Source: Streptomyces litmocidini
Lineage (GTDB): Bacteria; Actinomycetota; Actinomycetes; Streptomycetales; Streptomycetaceae
Length of the DNA stretch: 64,000 bases
Reading direction: 5' to 3'
NCBI RefSeq assembly: GCF_014649755.1
Contig: NZ_BMTQ01000017.1
Coordinates: 62,001 to 126,000, forward strand
Below the pieces are notes generated by a model that was not told the DNA's origin, did no database searches, and was given only the letters and a program-made list of their open reading frames with translations. Both the position numbers and the translations under genes were made by a program. The first letter of the stretch is position 1, and each line of letters starts with the position of its first letter. Below, piece after piece: positions 29,440 through 38,691 of the stretch.

Positions 29440-31137
29440 ATGACGTCCACGGTGCCCACGACCGCCGTCCCGCACAGCGACGGCCAGCCGCCGATCACCA
29501 TGTTCGGTCCGGACTTCCCGTACGCCTACGACGACTTCCTGGCCCACCCGGCCGGGCTCGGCCAGATACCGGCCACCGAGCACGGCACCGAGGTCGCCGT
29601 CATCGGCGGCGGTCTCTCCGGCATCATCGCCGCGTACGAGCTGATGAAGATGGGCCTCAAGCCCGTCGTCTACGAGGCCGACCAGATCGGCGGGCGACTG
29701 CGCACCGTCGGCTTCGAGGGCACCGGCACCGAGGGCCTCACCGCCGAGATGGGCGCCATGCGCTTCCCGCCCTCCTCGACCGCCCTCCAGCACTACATCG
29801 ACCTGGTCGGCCTGGAGACCAAGCCCTTCCCGAACCCGCTGGCCGAGTCGACCCCGTCGACCGTCGTCGACCTCAAGGGCGAGTCGCACTACGCCATCAC
29901 CGTCGACGACCTCCCGCAGGTCTACCGCGACGTGATGAACGCGTGGAACGCCTGCCTCGACGAGGGCGCCGACTTCTCCGACATGAACCAGGCCATGCGC
30001 GAGCGCGACGTCCCGCGCATCCGCGAGATCTGGTCGAAGCTCGTCGAGAAGCTCGACAACCAGACCTTCTACGGCTTCCTCTGCGACTCCGAGGCCTTCA
30101 AGTCCTTCCGCCACCGCGAGATCTTCGGCCAGGTCGGCTTCGGCACCGGAGGCTGGGACACCGACTTCCCCAACTCCATCCTGGAGATCCTCCGCGTCGT
30201 CTACACCGAGGCCGACGACCACCACCGCGGCATCGTCGGCGGCTCGCAGCAGCTGCCGCTGCGCCTGTGGGAGCGCGAGCCGGAGAAGATCGTCCACTGG
30301 GCGCCGGGCACCTCGCTCAGCTCCCTGCACGACGGCACCCCGAAGCCGGCCGTGACCCGGCTGAACCGGACCGCCGGCAACCGGATCACGGTCACCGACG
30401 CCTCCGGCGACATCCGCACGTACCAGGCGGCGATCTTCACCGCCCAGTCCTGGATGCTGCTCTCCAAGATCGCCTGCGACGACTCGCTCTTCCCGATCGA
30501 CCACTGGACGGCGATCGAGCGCACCCACTACATGGAGTCCTCGAAGCTCTTCGTCCCCGTGGACCGGCCCTTCTGGCTGGACAAGGACGAGGAGACCGGC
30601 CGGGACGTCATGTCGATGACGCTGACCGACCGGATGACCCGCGGCACCTACCTCCTCGACGAGGGCCCGGACAAGCCGGCCGTCATCTGCCTCTCGTACA
30701 CCTGGTGCGACGACAGCCTGAAGTGGCTGCCGCTCTCGGCGAACGAGCGGATGGAGGTCATGCTGAAGTCGCTCGGCGAGATCTACCCGAAGGTCGACAT
30801 CCGGAAGCACATCATCGGCAACCCGGTGACGGTCTCCTGGGAGAACGAGCCCTACTTCATGGGCGCCTTCAAGGCGAACCTGCCGGGCCACTACCGCTAC
30901 CAGCGCCGCCTGTTCACGCACTTCATGCAGGACCGGCTGCCCGAGGACAAGCGGGGCATCTTCCTCGCCGGCGACGACATCTCCTGGACGGCCGGCTGGG
31001 CCGAGGGCGCGGTGCAGACGGCGCTCAACGCGGTCTGGGGCGTGATGCACCACTTCGGCGGCGGCACCGACGCCACCAACCCGGGCCCGGGCGACGTGTA
31101 CGACGAGATCGCCCCGGTCGAGCTGCCGGAGGACTGA
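29440..31137 (+). CDS. davB: FAD-dependent L-amino-acid 2-monooxygenase, likely L-lysine 2-monooxygenase
   Basis: 565 residues of the flavin amine-oxidase family. The dinucleotide-binding GGGLSGIIAAYELMKMG is at about residues 55-71, with YEADQIGGRLR next. Stretches such as GPDFPYAYDDFLAHPAGLG, GLETKPFPNPL and GQVGFGTGGWDTDFPNS closely match what I remember of P. putida DavB, along its full length. DavB-type enzymes decarboxylate and oxidise lysine to 5-aminovaleramide with O2. AAGGAG precedes the ATG; the gap to davA is 58 nt, so one operon. Tryptophan 2-monooxygenase (IaaM type) is the main alternative, but the resemblance to DavB is stronger. Confidence 0.85.
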   Translation: MTSTVPTTAVPHSDGQPPITMFGPDFPYAYDDFLAHPAGLGQIPATEHGTEVAVIGGGLSGIIAAYELMKMGLKPVVYEADQIGGRLRTVGFEGTGTEGLTAEMGAMRFPPSSTALQHYIDLVGLETKPFPNPLAESTPSTVVDLKGESHYAITVDDLPQVYRDVMNAWNACLDEGADFSDMNQAMRERDVPRIREIWSKLVEKLDNQTFYGFLCDSEAFKSFRHREIFGQVGFGTGGWDTDFPNSILEILRVVYTEADDHHRGIVGGSQQLPLRLWEREPEKIVHWAPGTSLSSLHDGTPKPAVTRLNRTAGNRITVTDASGDIRTYQAAIFTAQSWMLLSKIACDDSLFPIDHWTAIERTHYMESSKLFVPVDRPFWLDKDEETGRDVMSMTLTDRMTRGTYLLDEGPDKPAVICLSYTWCDDSLKWLPLSANERMEVMLKSLGEIYPKVDIRKHIIGNPVTVSWENEPYFMGAFKANLPGHYRYQRRLFTHFMQDRLPEDKRGIFLAGDDISWTAGWAEGAVQTALNAVWGVMHHFGGGTDATNPGPGDVYDEIAPVELPED

Positions 31138-31158
31138 TCCCCGGCACGGACCGCGAGG

Positions 31159-31878
31159 TCAGGGCCCGGTGAGGGGCGTGAGCAGCATCCGCCCCACCAG
31201 GCCCACCGACCGGTCGAGGCGTTCGGTGAACTCCTCGGCCAGGTCGGGCAGCCGCCGCAGCTGCCACAGCGAGCGGGCGGCGAGCCAGGCCCCGTCGCGG
31301 GCCCGGTCCAGGCTCCAGCAGCCGAGCAGGTGCGTGAGCGGGTCCGCGACCTCCAGGAGGTCCGGGCCCGGCATCAGTTCCTCCCGGATGCGCTCCTCCA
31401 GGAGGACGAGGACGTCGCCGACCCGGTCGAACTCGTCCTCCAGGTCGGCCGGCGCGCACTCCAGGATCCGGCAGGCGTCGACCACCGCGAGCGCCAGGTC
31501 GTGGCCGATGTGGGCGTTGATCCCGGCGAGCGCGAACTGCAGCGGCCGTACGCCGGGATGGCGCCGGTAGTGGAAGAGGGGCCGCCAGCAGGCCGGCGCG
31601 GGACGGCCGCCGGCGACGGCGTCGACCGCCGCGAGATAGCGCTCGGCGAACCGCACGTCGAGGGTCGCGGCGGCCCGCCGGTCGGCGAAGGTGCCCGCCT
31701 CGATGGCGTGGCCGATCTCCTCGGTGACGGTCAGGTAGACCCGGTTGAAGACGGCGACCCCGTCGGCCGGGTGCCAGGCCGAGCGGAGCGCCCGCATCCG
31801 GTCCACCACGGGGTCGACCGCGACGAACTGGCCGATGTGGGGTCCGGTCTGCTGTTCGATCTGCTGGGTCTGCGCCAT
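31159..31878 (-). CDS. DUF5995-like protein
   Basis: 239 residues, mostly helical, without signal peptide. Recurrent features are RMRALRSAWHPADGVAVFNRVYLTVTEEIG and a conserved central block HPGVRPLQFALAGINAHIGHDL with histidines that could bind a metal. This matches what I recall of the DUF5995 family, which has no known function. It is convergent with davB with only 21 nt between stops, and no clear terminator lies there. Confidence 0.8.
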   Translation of the reverse strand: MAQTQQIEQQTGPHIGQFVAVDPVVDRMRALRSAWHPADGVAVFNRVYLTVTEEIGHAIEAGTFADRRAAATLDVRFAERYLAAVDAVAGGRPAPACWRPLFHYRRHPGVRPLQFALAGINAHIGHDLALAVVDACRILECAPADLEDEFDRVGDVLVLLEERIREELMPGPDLLEVADPLTHLLGCWSLDRARDGAWLAARSLWQLRRLPDLAEEFTERLDRSVGLVGRMLLTPLTGP

Positions 31879-31951
31879 GGGGGCAGGCTCCCAGCCGCCG
31901 GGCCGCGGAGGGGTCTCCTCGGGCCCGGCTTCCCCAGAACGGGCGAATCAC

Positions 31952-33346
31952 TCAGTTCTTCGACGCGTCGTCCGCGTCCGTCTCGTACGAGCTGGTGCCG
32001 GCGTCCAGGAGCGGTTCCTGCGTCTTGAGGTGGGCCGGGGCGAAGGCCCGCAGCACGTGGTAGCCGGTGATGACGACGATCGTGCCGAGCGCGATGCCGC
32101 CCAGTTCGAAGGTGTCGGTGAAGGTCAGCTTCACGCCGCCGACGCCGATGATGATGCCGGCGGCGGCCGGGACCAGGTTGAGCGGGTTGCGCAGGTCGAC
32201 CCCGGCGTTGATCCAGATCTGGGCGCCGAGCAGGCCGATCATGCCGTAGAGGATCACGGTGATGCCGCCGAGGACGCCGCCGGGGATCGCGGCGACGACC
32301 GCGCCGAACTTGGGGCAGAGGCCGAAGAGCAGCGCGAAGCCGGCGGCGGCCCAGTAGGCGGCGGTCGAGTAGACCCGGGTCGCGGCCATGACGCCGATGT
32401 TCTCGGAGTACGTGGTGTTGGGCGGGCCGCCCACGCCGGTCGAGAGCATGGACGCGACGCCGTCGGCGGCGATCGCGGTGCCGAGCCGGTCGTCCAGCGA
32501 GGCGCCGGTCATCTCGCCGACGGCCTTGACGTGTCCGGCGTTCTCCGCGATCAGCGCGATGACGACGGGCAGCGCGACCAGGATCGCGGACCACTCGAAG
32601 CTGGGGCCGTGCAGGGACGGCAGACCGACCCAGTCGGCCTTGGCGACGCCGGAGAGGTCGAGCCGCCAGTGGTCGGTGACCTGGCCGCTCGCGGACTGCG
32701 AGTGGATCCGGCCGAAGACGAGGTCGAAGATCCAGGAGATGCCGTAGCCGAAGATCAGGCCGAGGAAGATCGCGATCCGGGACCAGAAGCCGCGCAGACA
32801 GACCACGGCCAGACCGGTGAACAGCATCACCAGCAGGGCCGTCCACTGGTCCTGGGGCCAGTACGTCGACGCGGTGACCGGAGCCAGGTTGAAGCCGATC
32901 AGCATGACGACCGCGCCGGTCACGATCGGCGGCATCGCCGCGTGGATGATCCGTGCGCCGAACCTCCGGACGGCGAGGCCGGCCAGGAAGAGCACCCCGC
33001 CGACGACGAAGACCGCGCCGGTGACGGTGGCGCTGGTGCCGCCCGAGGCCCGGATGGCGGCGGCGACGCCGACGAAGGAGAGCGAGCAGCCCAGGTAGGA
33101 CGGGACGGTGCCGCGGGTCGCGAGCAGGAAGATCGCGGTGGCGACGCCGGACATCATGATCGCGAGGTTCGGGTCGAGGCCCATGAGCACCGGGGCGACG
33201 AACGACGCCCCGAACATCGCGACCACGTGCTGGGCGCCGAGGCCGACCGTGCGGGGCCAGGAGAGCCGCTCGTCCGGGCGGACGACGGCTCCCGGAGCGG
33301 GTGTTCTCCCGTCGCCGTGCAGGGTCCAGCGCACGCCGAGGTTCAT
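31952..33346 (-). CDS. Uracil/xanthine permease (NAT/NCS2 family)
   Basis: 464 residues with 12-14 membrane segments. The NCS2 signature region reads ENAGHVKAVGEMTG and is followed by GVGGPPNTTYSENIGV, both typical of the UraA-type uracil transporters. GGGAGCGACC precedes ATG 33346. The C-terminus is a short acidic tail (ETDADDASKN). It could feed pyrimidine salvage, complementing the de novo genes at the start of the window, but there is no sequence sign of shared control. Confidence 0.9.
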   Translation of the reverse strand: MNLGVRWTLHGDGRTPAPGAVVRPDERLSWPRTVGLGAQHVVAMFGASFVAPVLMGLDPNLAIMMSGVATAIFLLATRGTVPSYLGCSLSFVGVAAAIRASGGTSATVTGAVFVVGGVLFLAGLAVRRFGARIIHAAMPPIVTGAVVMLIGFNLAPVTASTYWPQDQWTALLVMLFTGLAVVCLRGFWSRIAIFLGLIFGYGISWIFDLVFGRIHSQSASGQVTDHWRLDLSGVAKADWVGLPSLHGPSFEWSAILVALPVVIALIAENAGHVKAVGEMTGASLDDRLGTAIAADGVASMLSTGVGGPPNTTYSENIGVMAATRVYSTAAYWAAAGFALLFGLCPKFGAVVAAIPGGVLGGITVILYGMIGLLGAQIWINAGVDLRNPLNLVPAAAGIIIGVGGVKLTFTDTFELGGIALGTIVVITGYHVLRAFAPAHLKTQEPLLDAGTSSYETDADDASKN

Positions 33347-33456
33347 GAGGTCGCTCCCGTTCTCCGGTTCCGGCGGCCGCGTCGGGACCGCAAAAGATCA
33401 GCCACATGCTATGTGCCGCCGCCGGACCCGGGCCTTCGGGACGCCGGGCCCGTGCG

Positions 33457-34671
33457 CTACCCCACCGGCCCGGGGCTCTTCGCGGGCGCGGGCTTCCCCG
33501 AGGCCGTCTCCCGTCCTCCGGTCCTGAGCACGCCCGCGCCGAGCACCAGCCCCAGGGCCAGCAGGGTGACCAGACCGAAGGAGAAGACCAGCGAGGTCGC
33601 GTCGGCGATGCCGCCGATCGCCGAGGGGGCGATGAGGCCCGAGGTGTACGTGATGGTGGCGACGCCCGCGATGGCCTGGCTCGGGTTCGGGCCGCTGCGC
33701 CCGGCGGCGGCGAAGGCCAGGGGGACGACGACCGCGATCCCGAGCCCGATCAGCCCGAATCCGGCCATCGCGACGGCGGCGTGCGGGGCGAGGACCACCA
33801 GGACCCCGCCGAGGGTGGCGACGGCGCCCCCGACCCGTACCGTACGGACCGCCCCGAAGCGGTCCACCACCCGGTCGCCGGCGAGGCGCGCCACCGCCAT
33901 CGTCAGCGCGAAGGCGGTGGTGGAGGCGGCCGCGAGCCCCGCCGAGGTGTCCAGCTCGTCCCGGAGGTAGACGGCCGACCAGTCGAGGCTGGCGCCCTCG
34001 GCGAAGACCCCGCAGAAGCCGATGGCGCCGATGACCAGCGCGGACCTCGGCGGCAGCGAGAAGCGCGGCGGCGGTTCCTCCTCCGGGGCGCCGCGCACGT
34101 CGAGCACGCCCTGGCAGAGGACCAGGCCGAGCGCGGTGAGCGCGAGGGCGGCGATCAGGTGGTGCAGCCGGGCGTCGCCGCCGAGGTGGGCGGCGACCGT
34201 GCCGGCGGCGGAGCCGAGCAGGGCTCCGGCGCTCCACATGCCGTGCAGGCTCGACATGATGGACTTGCCGAGCCGGTTCTCGGTCTCGACGCCGAGCGCG
34301 TTCATCGCCACGTCGGACATGCCCGCGGTCGCCCCGTACACGAGGAGCGCGCCGCACAGTCCCCAGACGTTCGGGGCCAGCGAGGGCAGCGCGAGCGAGA
34401 GGGTCCACAGGGCGAGCAGGCCGCGCAGCGCCGTGCGGGCGCCGAAGCGGTGGGAGACGGCCCCGGCGAGCGGCATCGCGAGGGAGGCGCCGAGCGCGGG
34501 GAAGGCGAGTGCCAGCCCGAGTTGTCCGGCGCTCACGCCCGCGTGCTCCTGGATCCAGGGGATCCGGGTGGCGAAGCTGCCGGTGACCGCGCCGTGGACG
34601 CAGAAGACGCCGGCGACGGCGAAGCGCGCCCGCCGGAGGCGATCGGTGCTGGTGACGGTCTCCGCCGCCAT
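33457..34671 (-). CDS. Major facilitator superfamily transporter
   Basis: 404 residues, 12 membrane segments. The N-terminal half carries VTGSFATRIPWIQEHAGVSAGQLG and the loop motif SHRFGARTALRG, resembling the YbjJ/fucose-permease-like branch. AGGGAGGG precedes the ATG. Divergent from the ROK gene across a palindromic operator, so probably its main target. The substrate is unknown; ROK control makes a sugar or a sugar-like compound plausible. Confidence 0.88.
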   Translation of the reverse strand: MAAETVTSTDRLRRARFAVAGVFCVHGAVTGSFATRIPWIQEHAGVSAGQLGLALAFPALGASLAMPLAGAVSHRFGARTALRGLLALWTLSLALPSLAPNVWGLCGALLVYGATAGMSDVAMNALGVETENRLGKSIMSSLHGMWSAGALLGSAAGTVAAHLGGDARLHHLIAALALTALGLVLCQGVLDVRGAPEEEPPPRFSLPPRSALVIGAIGFCGVFAEGASLDWSAVYLRDELDTSAGLAAASTTAFALTMAVARLAGDRVVDRFGAVRTVRVGGAVATLGGVLVVLAPHAAVAMAGFGLIGLGIAVVVPLAFAAAGRSGPNPSQAIAGVATITYTSGLIAPSAIGGIADATSLVFSFGLVTLLALGLVLGAGVLRTGGRETASGKPAPAKSPGPVG

Positions 34672-34749
34672 GGGCCCTCCCTGGGGTCATGGTGTGCCGG
34701 GGGCGTGCGCACGCCGGGGCATGCGCGTGCCGTGGTGTGCCGCGTAAAC

Positions 34750-34770
34750 TATCAGGAACCCTGCCTGATA
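34750..34770. promoter_or_regulatory. Palindromic operator between the MFS and ROK genes
   Basis: TATCAGG at 34750-34756 and CCTGATA at 34764-34770 form perfect 7-bp arms around a 7-nt spacer, the spacing of a dimeric regulator site. It lies between the two divergent starts and overlaps AT-rich hexamers on both strands that could be -10 elements. Likely bound by the ROK protein. Confidence 0.65.
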
Positions 34771-34822
34771 AATAGACCGCGGAAGGCGATTCCGCTCCCC
34801 GCGCGTCTGAGAGGATCACCGC

Positions 34823-35947
34823 ATGGCCGCATCCCCGAGCACCGCACGGGCCATCAACGACCGGCTCGCCCTGCGACTGCTCCAGGACGAAGGCCCGTTG
34901 ACGGCCACTCAGCTCAAGACGCTCACCGGACTCTCCCGCCCGACCGTCGCCGACCTCGTCGAGCGGCTCCGGGACTCCGGTCTCGTCCACGTCGTCGGCG
35001 AGGCCGGAGCCGACCGCCGCGGTCCCAACGCCAAGCTGTACGGCATCGTCGCCGACCGCGCCCACCTGGCCGCCCTCGACGTCCGCACCCGCTCGGTCTC
35101 CGTCACCGTCGCCGACCTCCTCGGCACCACGCTCGCCGAGGCCTCCGTCCCCGTCGGCGACGACAGCGGCACGGGACCCGCCGTCGAGAAGGCGGTCGCG
35201 CTCCTGGAGCGGACCGTGGGGGAGGCGGGCGCCGACCGCCTGCACAGCGTCGCCGTCGGCGCCCCCGGGCTCATCGACCCCGCCACCGGCGAACTGCGCG
35301 ACTCCTCGGGGCTGCCCGCCTGGCACCGTCGGCTCGTCGGCGTCCTCCAGGAACGGCTGCCCGCCCACGTCCTCGTCGAGAACGAGACCAACCTCGCCGC
35401 CGTCGCCGAGCTCCGCGAGGGCGCGGCCCGCGACCGCGAGGACTTCGTCCTGCTCTGGCTCGGCCAGGGCGTCGGCGCCGCCGTCGTCCTCGACGGCCGG
35501 CTGCGCCGCGGAGCCTCCGGCGGCGCGGGGGAGATCGGCTTCCTGCCGGTTCCCGGCACCTCCGGACTCCCCTCGGCCACCGGCTGCGACGGCGGCTTCC
35601 ACGAGCTGGCCTGCGCGGCGGCCGTCGGGACCCTCGCCGCCGCCCACGGGCTCGACCCGGCCGACGCGCTCGCCTCGGGGCACGGCCCCTTCCTCGACGC
35701 CCTGGCCCGCCGCCTCGCCGTCGGCACCGCCGCCGTCGTCTCCGTCCTGGACCCCGGCTGCGTGGTCCTCGCCGGGGAGACCGGCCACGCGGGCGGCGCG
35801 GAGCTCGCCGCGCGCGTGGAGGCGGAACTGGGGGGACTCTCCCCCCTCCGCACGGAGGTCCGCCCGACCGCCCTCGGCGACGCGGCGGTCCTCCGCGGCG
35901 CCCTCCTCCGGGCACGGGACGCGGCCCAGGACGAGCTGTTCCCGTAG
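34823..35947 (+). CDS. ROK-family transcriptional regulator
   Basis: 374 residues. N-terminal winged helix (LRLLQDEGPLTATQLKTLTGLSRPTVADLVERLRDSG), then the ROK kinase-like fold with GAPGLIDPATGELRDSS and ENETNLAAVAELREG. The zinc-binding CXCGXXGCXE motif of sugar-responsive ROK proteins is absent (the region reads ATGCDGGFHELA), so zinc may not be bound. GAGGAT at 34811-34816 lies 6 nt before the ATG, compatible with a leaderless mRNA. Expected to repress the divergent MFS gene and itself. Confidence 0.9.
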   Translation: MAASPSTARAINDRLALRLLQDEGPLTATQLKTLTGLSRPTVADLVERLRDSGLVHVVGEAGADRRGPNAKLYGIVADRAHLAALDVRTRSVSVTVADLLGTTLAEASVPVGDDSGTGPAVEKAVALLERTVGEAGADRLHSVAVGAPGLIDPATGELRDSSGLPAWHRRLVGVLQERLPAHVLVENETNLAAVAELREGAARDREDFVLLWLGQGVGAAVVLDGRLRRGASGGAGEIGFLPVPGTSGLPSATGCDGGFHELACAAAVGTLAAAHGLDPADALASGHGPFLDALARRLAVGTAAVVSVLDPGCVVLAGETGHAGGAELAARVEAELGGLSPLRTEVRPTALGDAAVLRGALLRARDAAQDELFP

Positions 35948-36215
35948 GCCGGGGCCCGAGGAAGCGGGAACGCGAGGGGCGAGGGGCGAGGAGCGAGGGC
36001 GCGTGGCGTCGGAGCGCCGGACGTCGGGACGTCGGGCGTCGGAACGCGGGGAGCCGGGACGCCGCCGCACCCGGGCCCGGCGCCGGAACGCCACCGCGCC
36101 GCGCCCCGGACAGGGGGGGGCGCGGCGCGGTGGGCCCGGCGGCGGCAAGGGCCGTGAGCGTCGCCGCCGGGGGTCGTGGGAGGGGTGCGTCAGCGAGGCG
36201 TCGGCCCGCCCGGGC
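35948..36215. other. Low-complexity gap after the ROK gene
   Basis: GC-rich short-period repeats only: GCGAGG-type units at about 35970-36000 and GACGTCGG-type units at about 36020-36050. No gene, clear hairpin or promoter is seen. Confidence 0.6.
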
Positions 36216-38579
36216 TCAGCAGGCGCCGAGGTCCTTCCAGACGCCCCAGTCGCCGGTCGTGCCCGGCTCCTCGTTCTGGGTCCACCACTGGGCCTTCCAG
36301 GTGTGGCCCTTGTGGGAGACGAGCGAGCCGCCGGTGTAGACCTGGCCGGCCACGTACGCCGGGGCGGTGCAGCCCGTGGTGGGCGGCGGGGTGGTGGGGG
36401 GCGTGGTGGGAGGCGTGGTCGTGGGCGGAGTGGTCGGGGGCGTGGTCGGCGGGGCGGTGGTGCCCGGCTCCACGACCGTCGTGCCGCGCGCCAGGTCACC
36501 GGCGAGGGCGTACGTCGTGCCGTTGACGTTCACCGTCCAGTTGGAGGGGGTGGACACCGGCAGGTAGTAGTTGAAGGCCAGGTCGATCGTCGCGCCCGGG
36601 GCCAGCGACTGCCAGGCGGGGAGCTTCAGGGAGACGCGGTGGAAGTCGCCCTTCAGGCCGCCCACGTTGGAGCCCGTGTGGTCGCTGCTGATGACCTTCG
36701 TGCCGAAGCCGGACTGGTCGGAGGCGTTGCCCGGCGCCGAGGTGCCGTAGTCGAACTGGAACTCCGTGCCGCCGGGCAGGGTCGTCGCCGTGTTGTTGGT
36801 GATCTTGATCTTCGGCGTGATCGGGTAGTTCGAGTCGCCCAGCTTGAACTCGGTGAACTGCGTGTCGATCTTCACGGCCTGCGTCGGCAGCGCCTTGTTC
36901 GACTTCTTCGCGCCGTACGGGGTGGCCGCCTTGAACTTGTCGTACATCAGCGAGGTGAGCGTGGAGCCCATCTCGTACTGTCCCTTGGCGGCGTTCCAGG
37001 CGTAGTCGCCGGCCATCTCCCAGACCATGGTGCCGCCGATGCCGCGGGCGACCACGTAGTCGGCCTTCGCGGCCACGGACTGCTCGTCCTCGGTGGAGAG
37101 GAAGACCTTCTTCTCGGCGTTCCACAGCCACGGCGCGACCAGGGTCGCGTCGTACTTGCGGGCGTAGGTGCCGGTCAGCGTGGTGTTCGCCGGGAAGCCG
37201 TACTGGGTGACGTAGTCGCCGACGATCCCCTTCTCGAGGTTCTTGGCGTGCCACATCGGGTTGGAGCCGGCGGGGGACTCGGCGCCGTTGGTGTCCTTGT
37301 CGTGCCAGAGGTTGTCGATGCCGGTGGCGCCGTCGCCGCACTTGGTCAGGCCGGACCCGGCCGGGCAGGTGGTCGCGGAGGCCTTGCCCCACAGGCCGTC
37401 GGTGCCGCCCTGCACGTTCTTGTGGCCGCGGGTGTAGTAGGGCAGGCCGATGTTGATGCGGCCGGCCGGCATGGAGCCGCGGAAGTAGTGGTACGCCCAG
37501 TCGGTGTTGAGGTAGCCGAGGGAGCCGTACTGCGAGGAGCCGTAGACGTTGGCCGCGGCGAGCTCGCCGTCCTTGCCGTCGTCGAAGAGGGAGGCGTTGG
37601 GGCCGACGTACTCGTTCCAGGCGCCGTGCAGGTCGTAGGACATGATGTTGACGTAGTCCAGGTACTTCTGCATCTGGAACGTCTCCATGCCGCGCAGCAG
37701 GTAGCCGGAGGAGGGGGCGGCGACGGTCAGCAGGTAGTGCCTGCCGTCGGCGGCACCGGCCGTGTCCAGCTTCTCGCGCAGGGACTTCATGAGGGCCGCG
37801 TAGCCCTGCACGAGTCCGGCGCGGCGCGCGTTGGCGAGCTGCCAGTCCAGCGGGTTGCCGGCGTCCTTCATCGTGGTCGGGTACTCGTAGTCGATGTCGA
37901 CGCCGTTGAACCCGTACTTGCGGATGAAGTCGACGGCCGAGGTCGCGAAGGTGTCGATCCCGGCCTGGTTGACCGAACCGTCGGCGTTGGTCGCCATCGA
38001 GTAGAAGCCGCCGGAGTTCACCCGGTCGCCGTTGTCGGCGAAGTAGCCGCCGGTCTCCGCCCAGCCTCCGACCGAGATCAGCGTCTTGACGTTCGGGTGC
38101 TGCTTCTTGAACTTGTTGAGCAGGTTGAAGTGGCCCTTGTAGGGGTACGCGGGGTCCATCTCGGCGCCGGCGACACCGGGCCAGGTCATTCCGGTGGCGG
38201 CGTTCTCCGGGCCGTCCGTGCCCACGGAGAGCCTGTTGTCGCCGCCGACGTGGCCGAAGGCGTAGTTGATGTGGGTGATCTTGTCCCACGGAATGTCCTT
38301 GGCCAGGTACGCGGGCTGGCCGTTCTTGCCGGTGCGCCAGCCGGTGAAGTAGCCGATGACCCGGCGCTGGTGGTCCGCGCCCATCTTCTCGCGGCCCTCG
38401 GTGTCGTAGACCGAGCAGTACGGGACGTCGACGCCGGGCGTCTTGTAGAGCCCGTCGGGGCGACAGGACTCGTTGTCGGCGGCGTACGAGACGCCGCCGG
38501 AGAGCGAGCTGAGCAGCAGCCCGGCGACGGCGGCACCGGACGCGAGCAGCGAGGCTCTCTTGGTCGTGGGGGACAGCAC
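36216..38579 (-). CDS. Secreted GH18 chitinase with C-terminal chitin-binding domain
   Basis: 787 residues. GTG 38579 with GAGGAGGA 8 nt upstream. Signal peptide to about residue 34 (core LLASGAAVAGLLLSSLSGGVSYAA). The GH18 barrel spans about 70-555 and has SVGGWAETGGYF and the active-site strand at 225-232 (Asn225-Gly-Val-Asp228-Ile-Asp230-Tyr-Glu232). A beta-sandwich of about 150 residues with ALPTQAVKIDTQFTEF follows, then a Pro/Thr linker near 720-740, and a CBM5/12-type domain with WKAQWWTQNEEPG. Glu232 is the acid/base. The first acidic residue of DxxDxDxE is Asn here. Induction by chitin through DasR is likely. Confidence 0.92.
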   Translation of the reverse strand: MLSPTTKRASLLASGAAVAGLLLSSLSGGVSYAADNESCRPDGLYKTPGVDVPYCSVYDTEGREKMGADHQRRVIGYFTGWRTGKNGQPAYLAKDIPWDKITHINYAFGHVGGDNRLSVGTDGPENAATGMTWPGVAGAEMDPAYPYKGHFNLLNKFKKQHPNVKTLISVGGWAETGGYFADNGDRVNSGGFYSMATNADGSVNQAGIDTFATSAVDFIRKYGFNGVDIDYEYPTTMKDAGNPLDWQLANARRAGLVQGYAALMKSLREKLDTAGAADGRHYLLTVAAPSSGYLLRGMETFQMQKYLDYVNIMSYDLHGAWNEYVGPNASLFDDGKDGELAAANVYGSSQYGSLGYLNTDWAYHYFRGSMPAGRINIGLPYYTRGHKNVQGGTDGLWGKASATTCPAGSGLTKCGDGATGIDNLWHDKDTNGAESPAGSNPMWHAKNLEKGIVGDYVTQYGFPANTTLTGTYARKYDATLVAPWLWNAEKKVFLSTEDEQSVAAKADYVVARGIGGTMVWEMAGDYAWNAAKGQYEMGSTLTSLMYDKFKAATPYGAKKSNKALPTQAVKIDTQFTEFKLGDSNYPITPKIKITNNTATTLPGGTEFQFDYGTSAPGNASDQSGFGTKVISSDHTGSNVGGLKGDFHRVSLKLPAWQSLAPGATIDLAFNYYLPVSTPSNWTVNVNGTTYALAGDLARGTTVVEPGTTAPPTTPPTTPPTTTPPTTPPTTPPPTTGCTAPAYVAGQVYTGGSLVSHKGHTWKAQWWTQNEEPGTTGDWGVWKDLGAC

Positions 38580-38691
38580 GATCGGGTCCTCCTCGGGGAG
38601 GGGAAGAAAACACGCAACGAACAAGGGGGTGGTACGTGTTGGGCCCGGGGAGTGCGCACGCCGACGGACCGTTACCTCGGAGGTGACACGG

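Noticed and set aside
29440..31137. IaaM/IaaH indole-acetic acid pathway
   Set aside because: The oxidase fits DavB better than tryptophan 2-monooxygenase, and the partner is a nitrilase-type amidase, not the amidase-signature IaaH.
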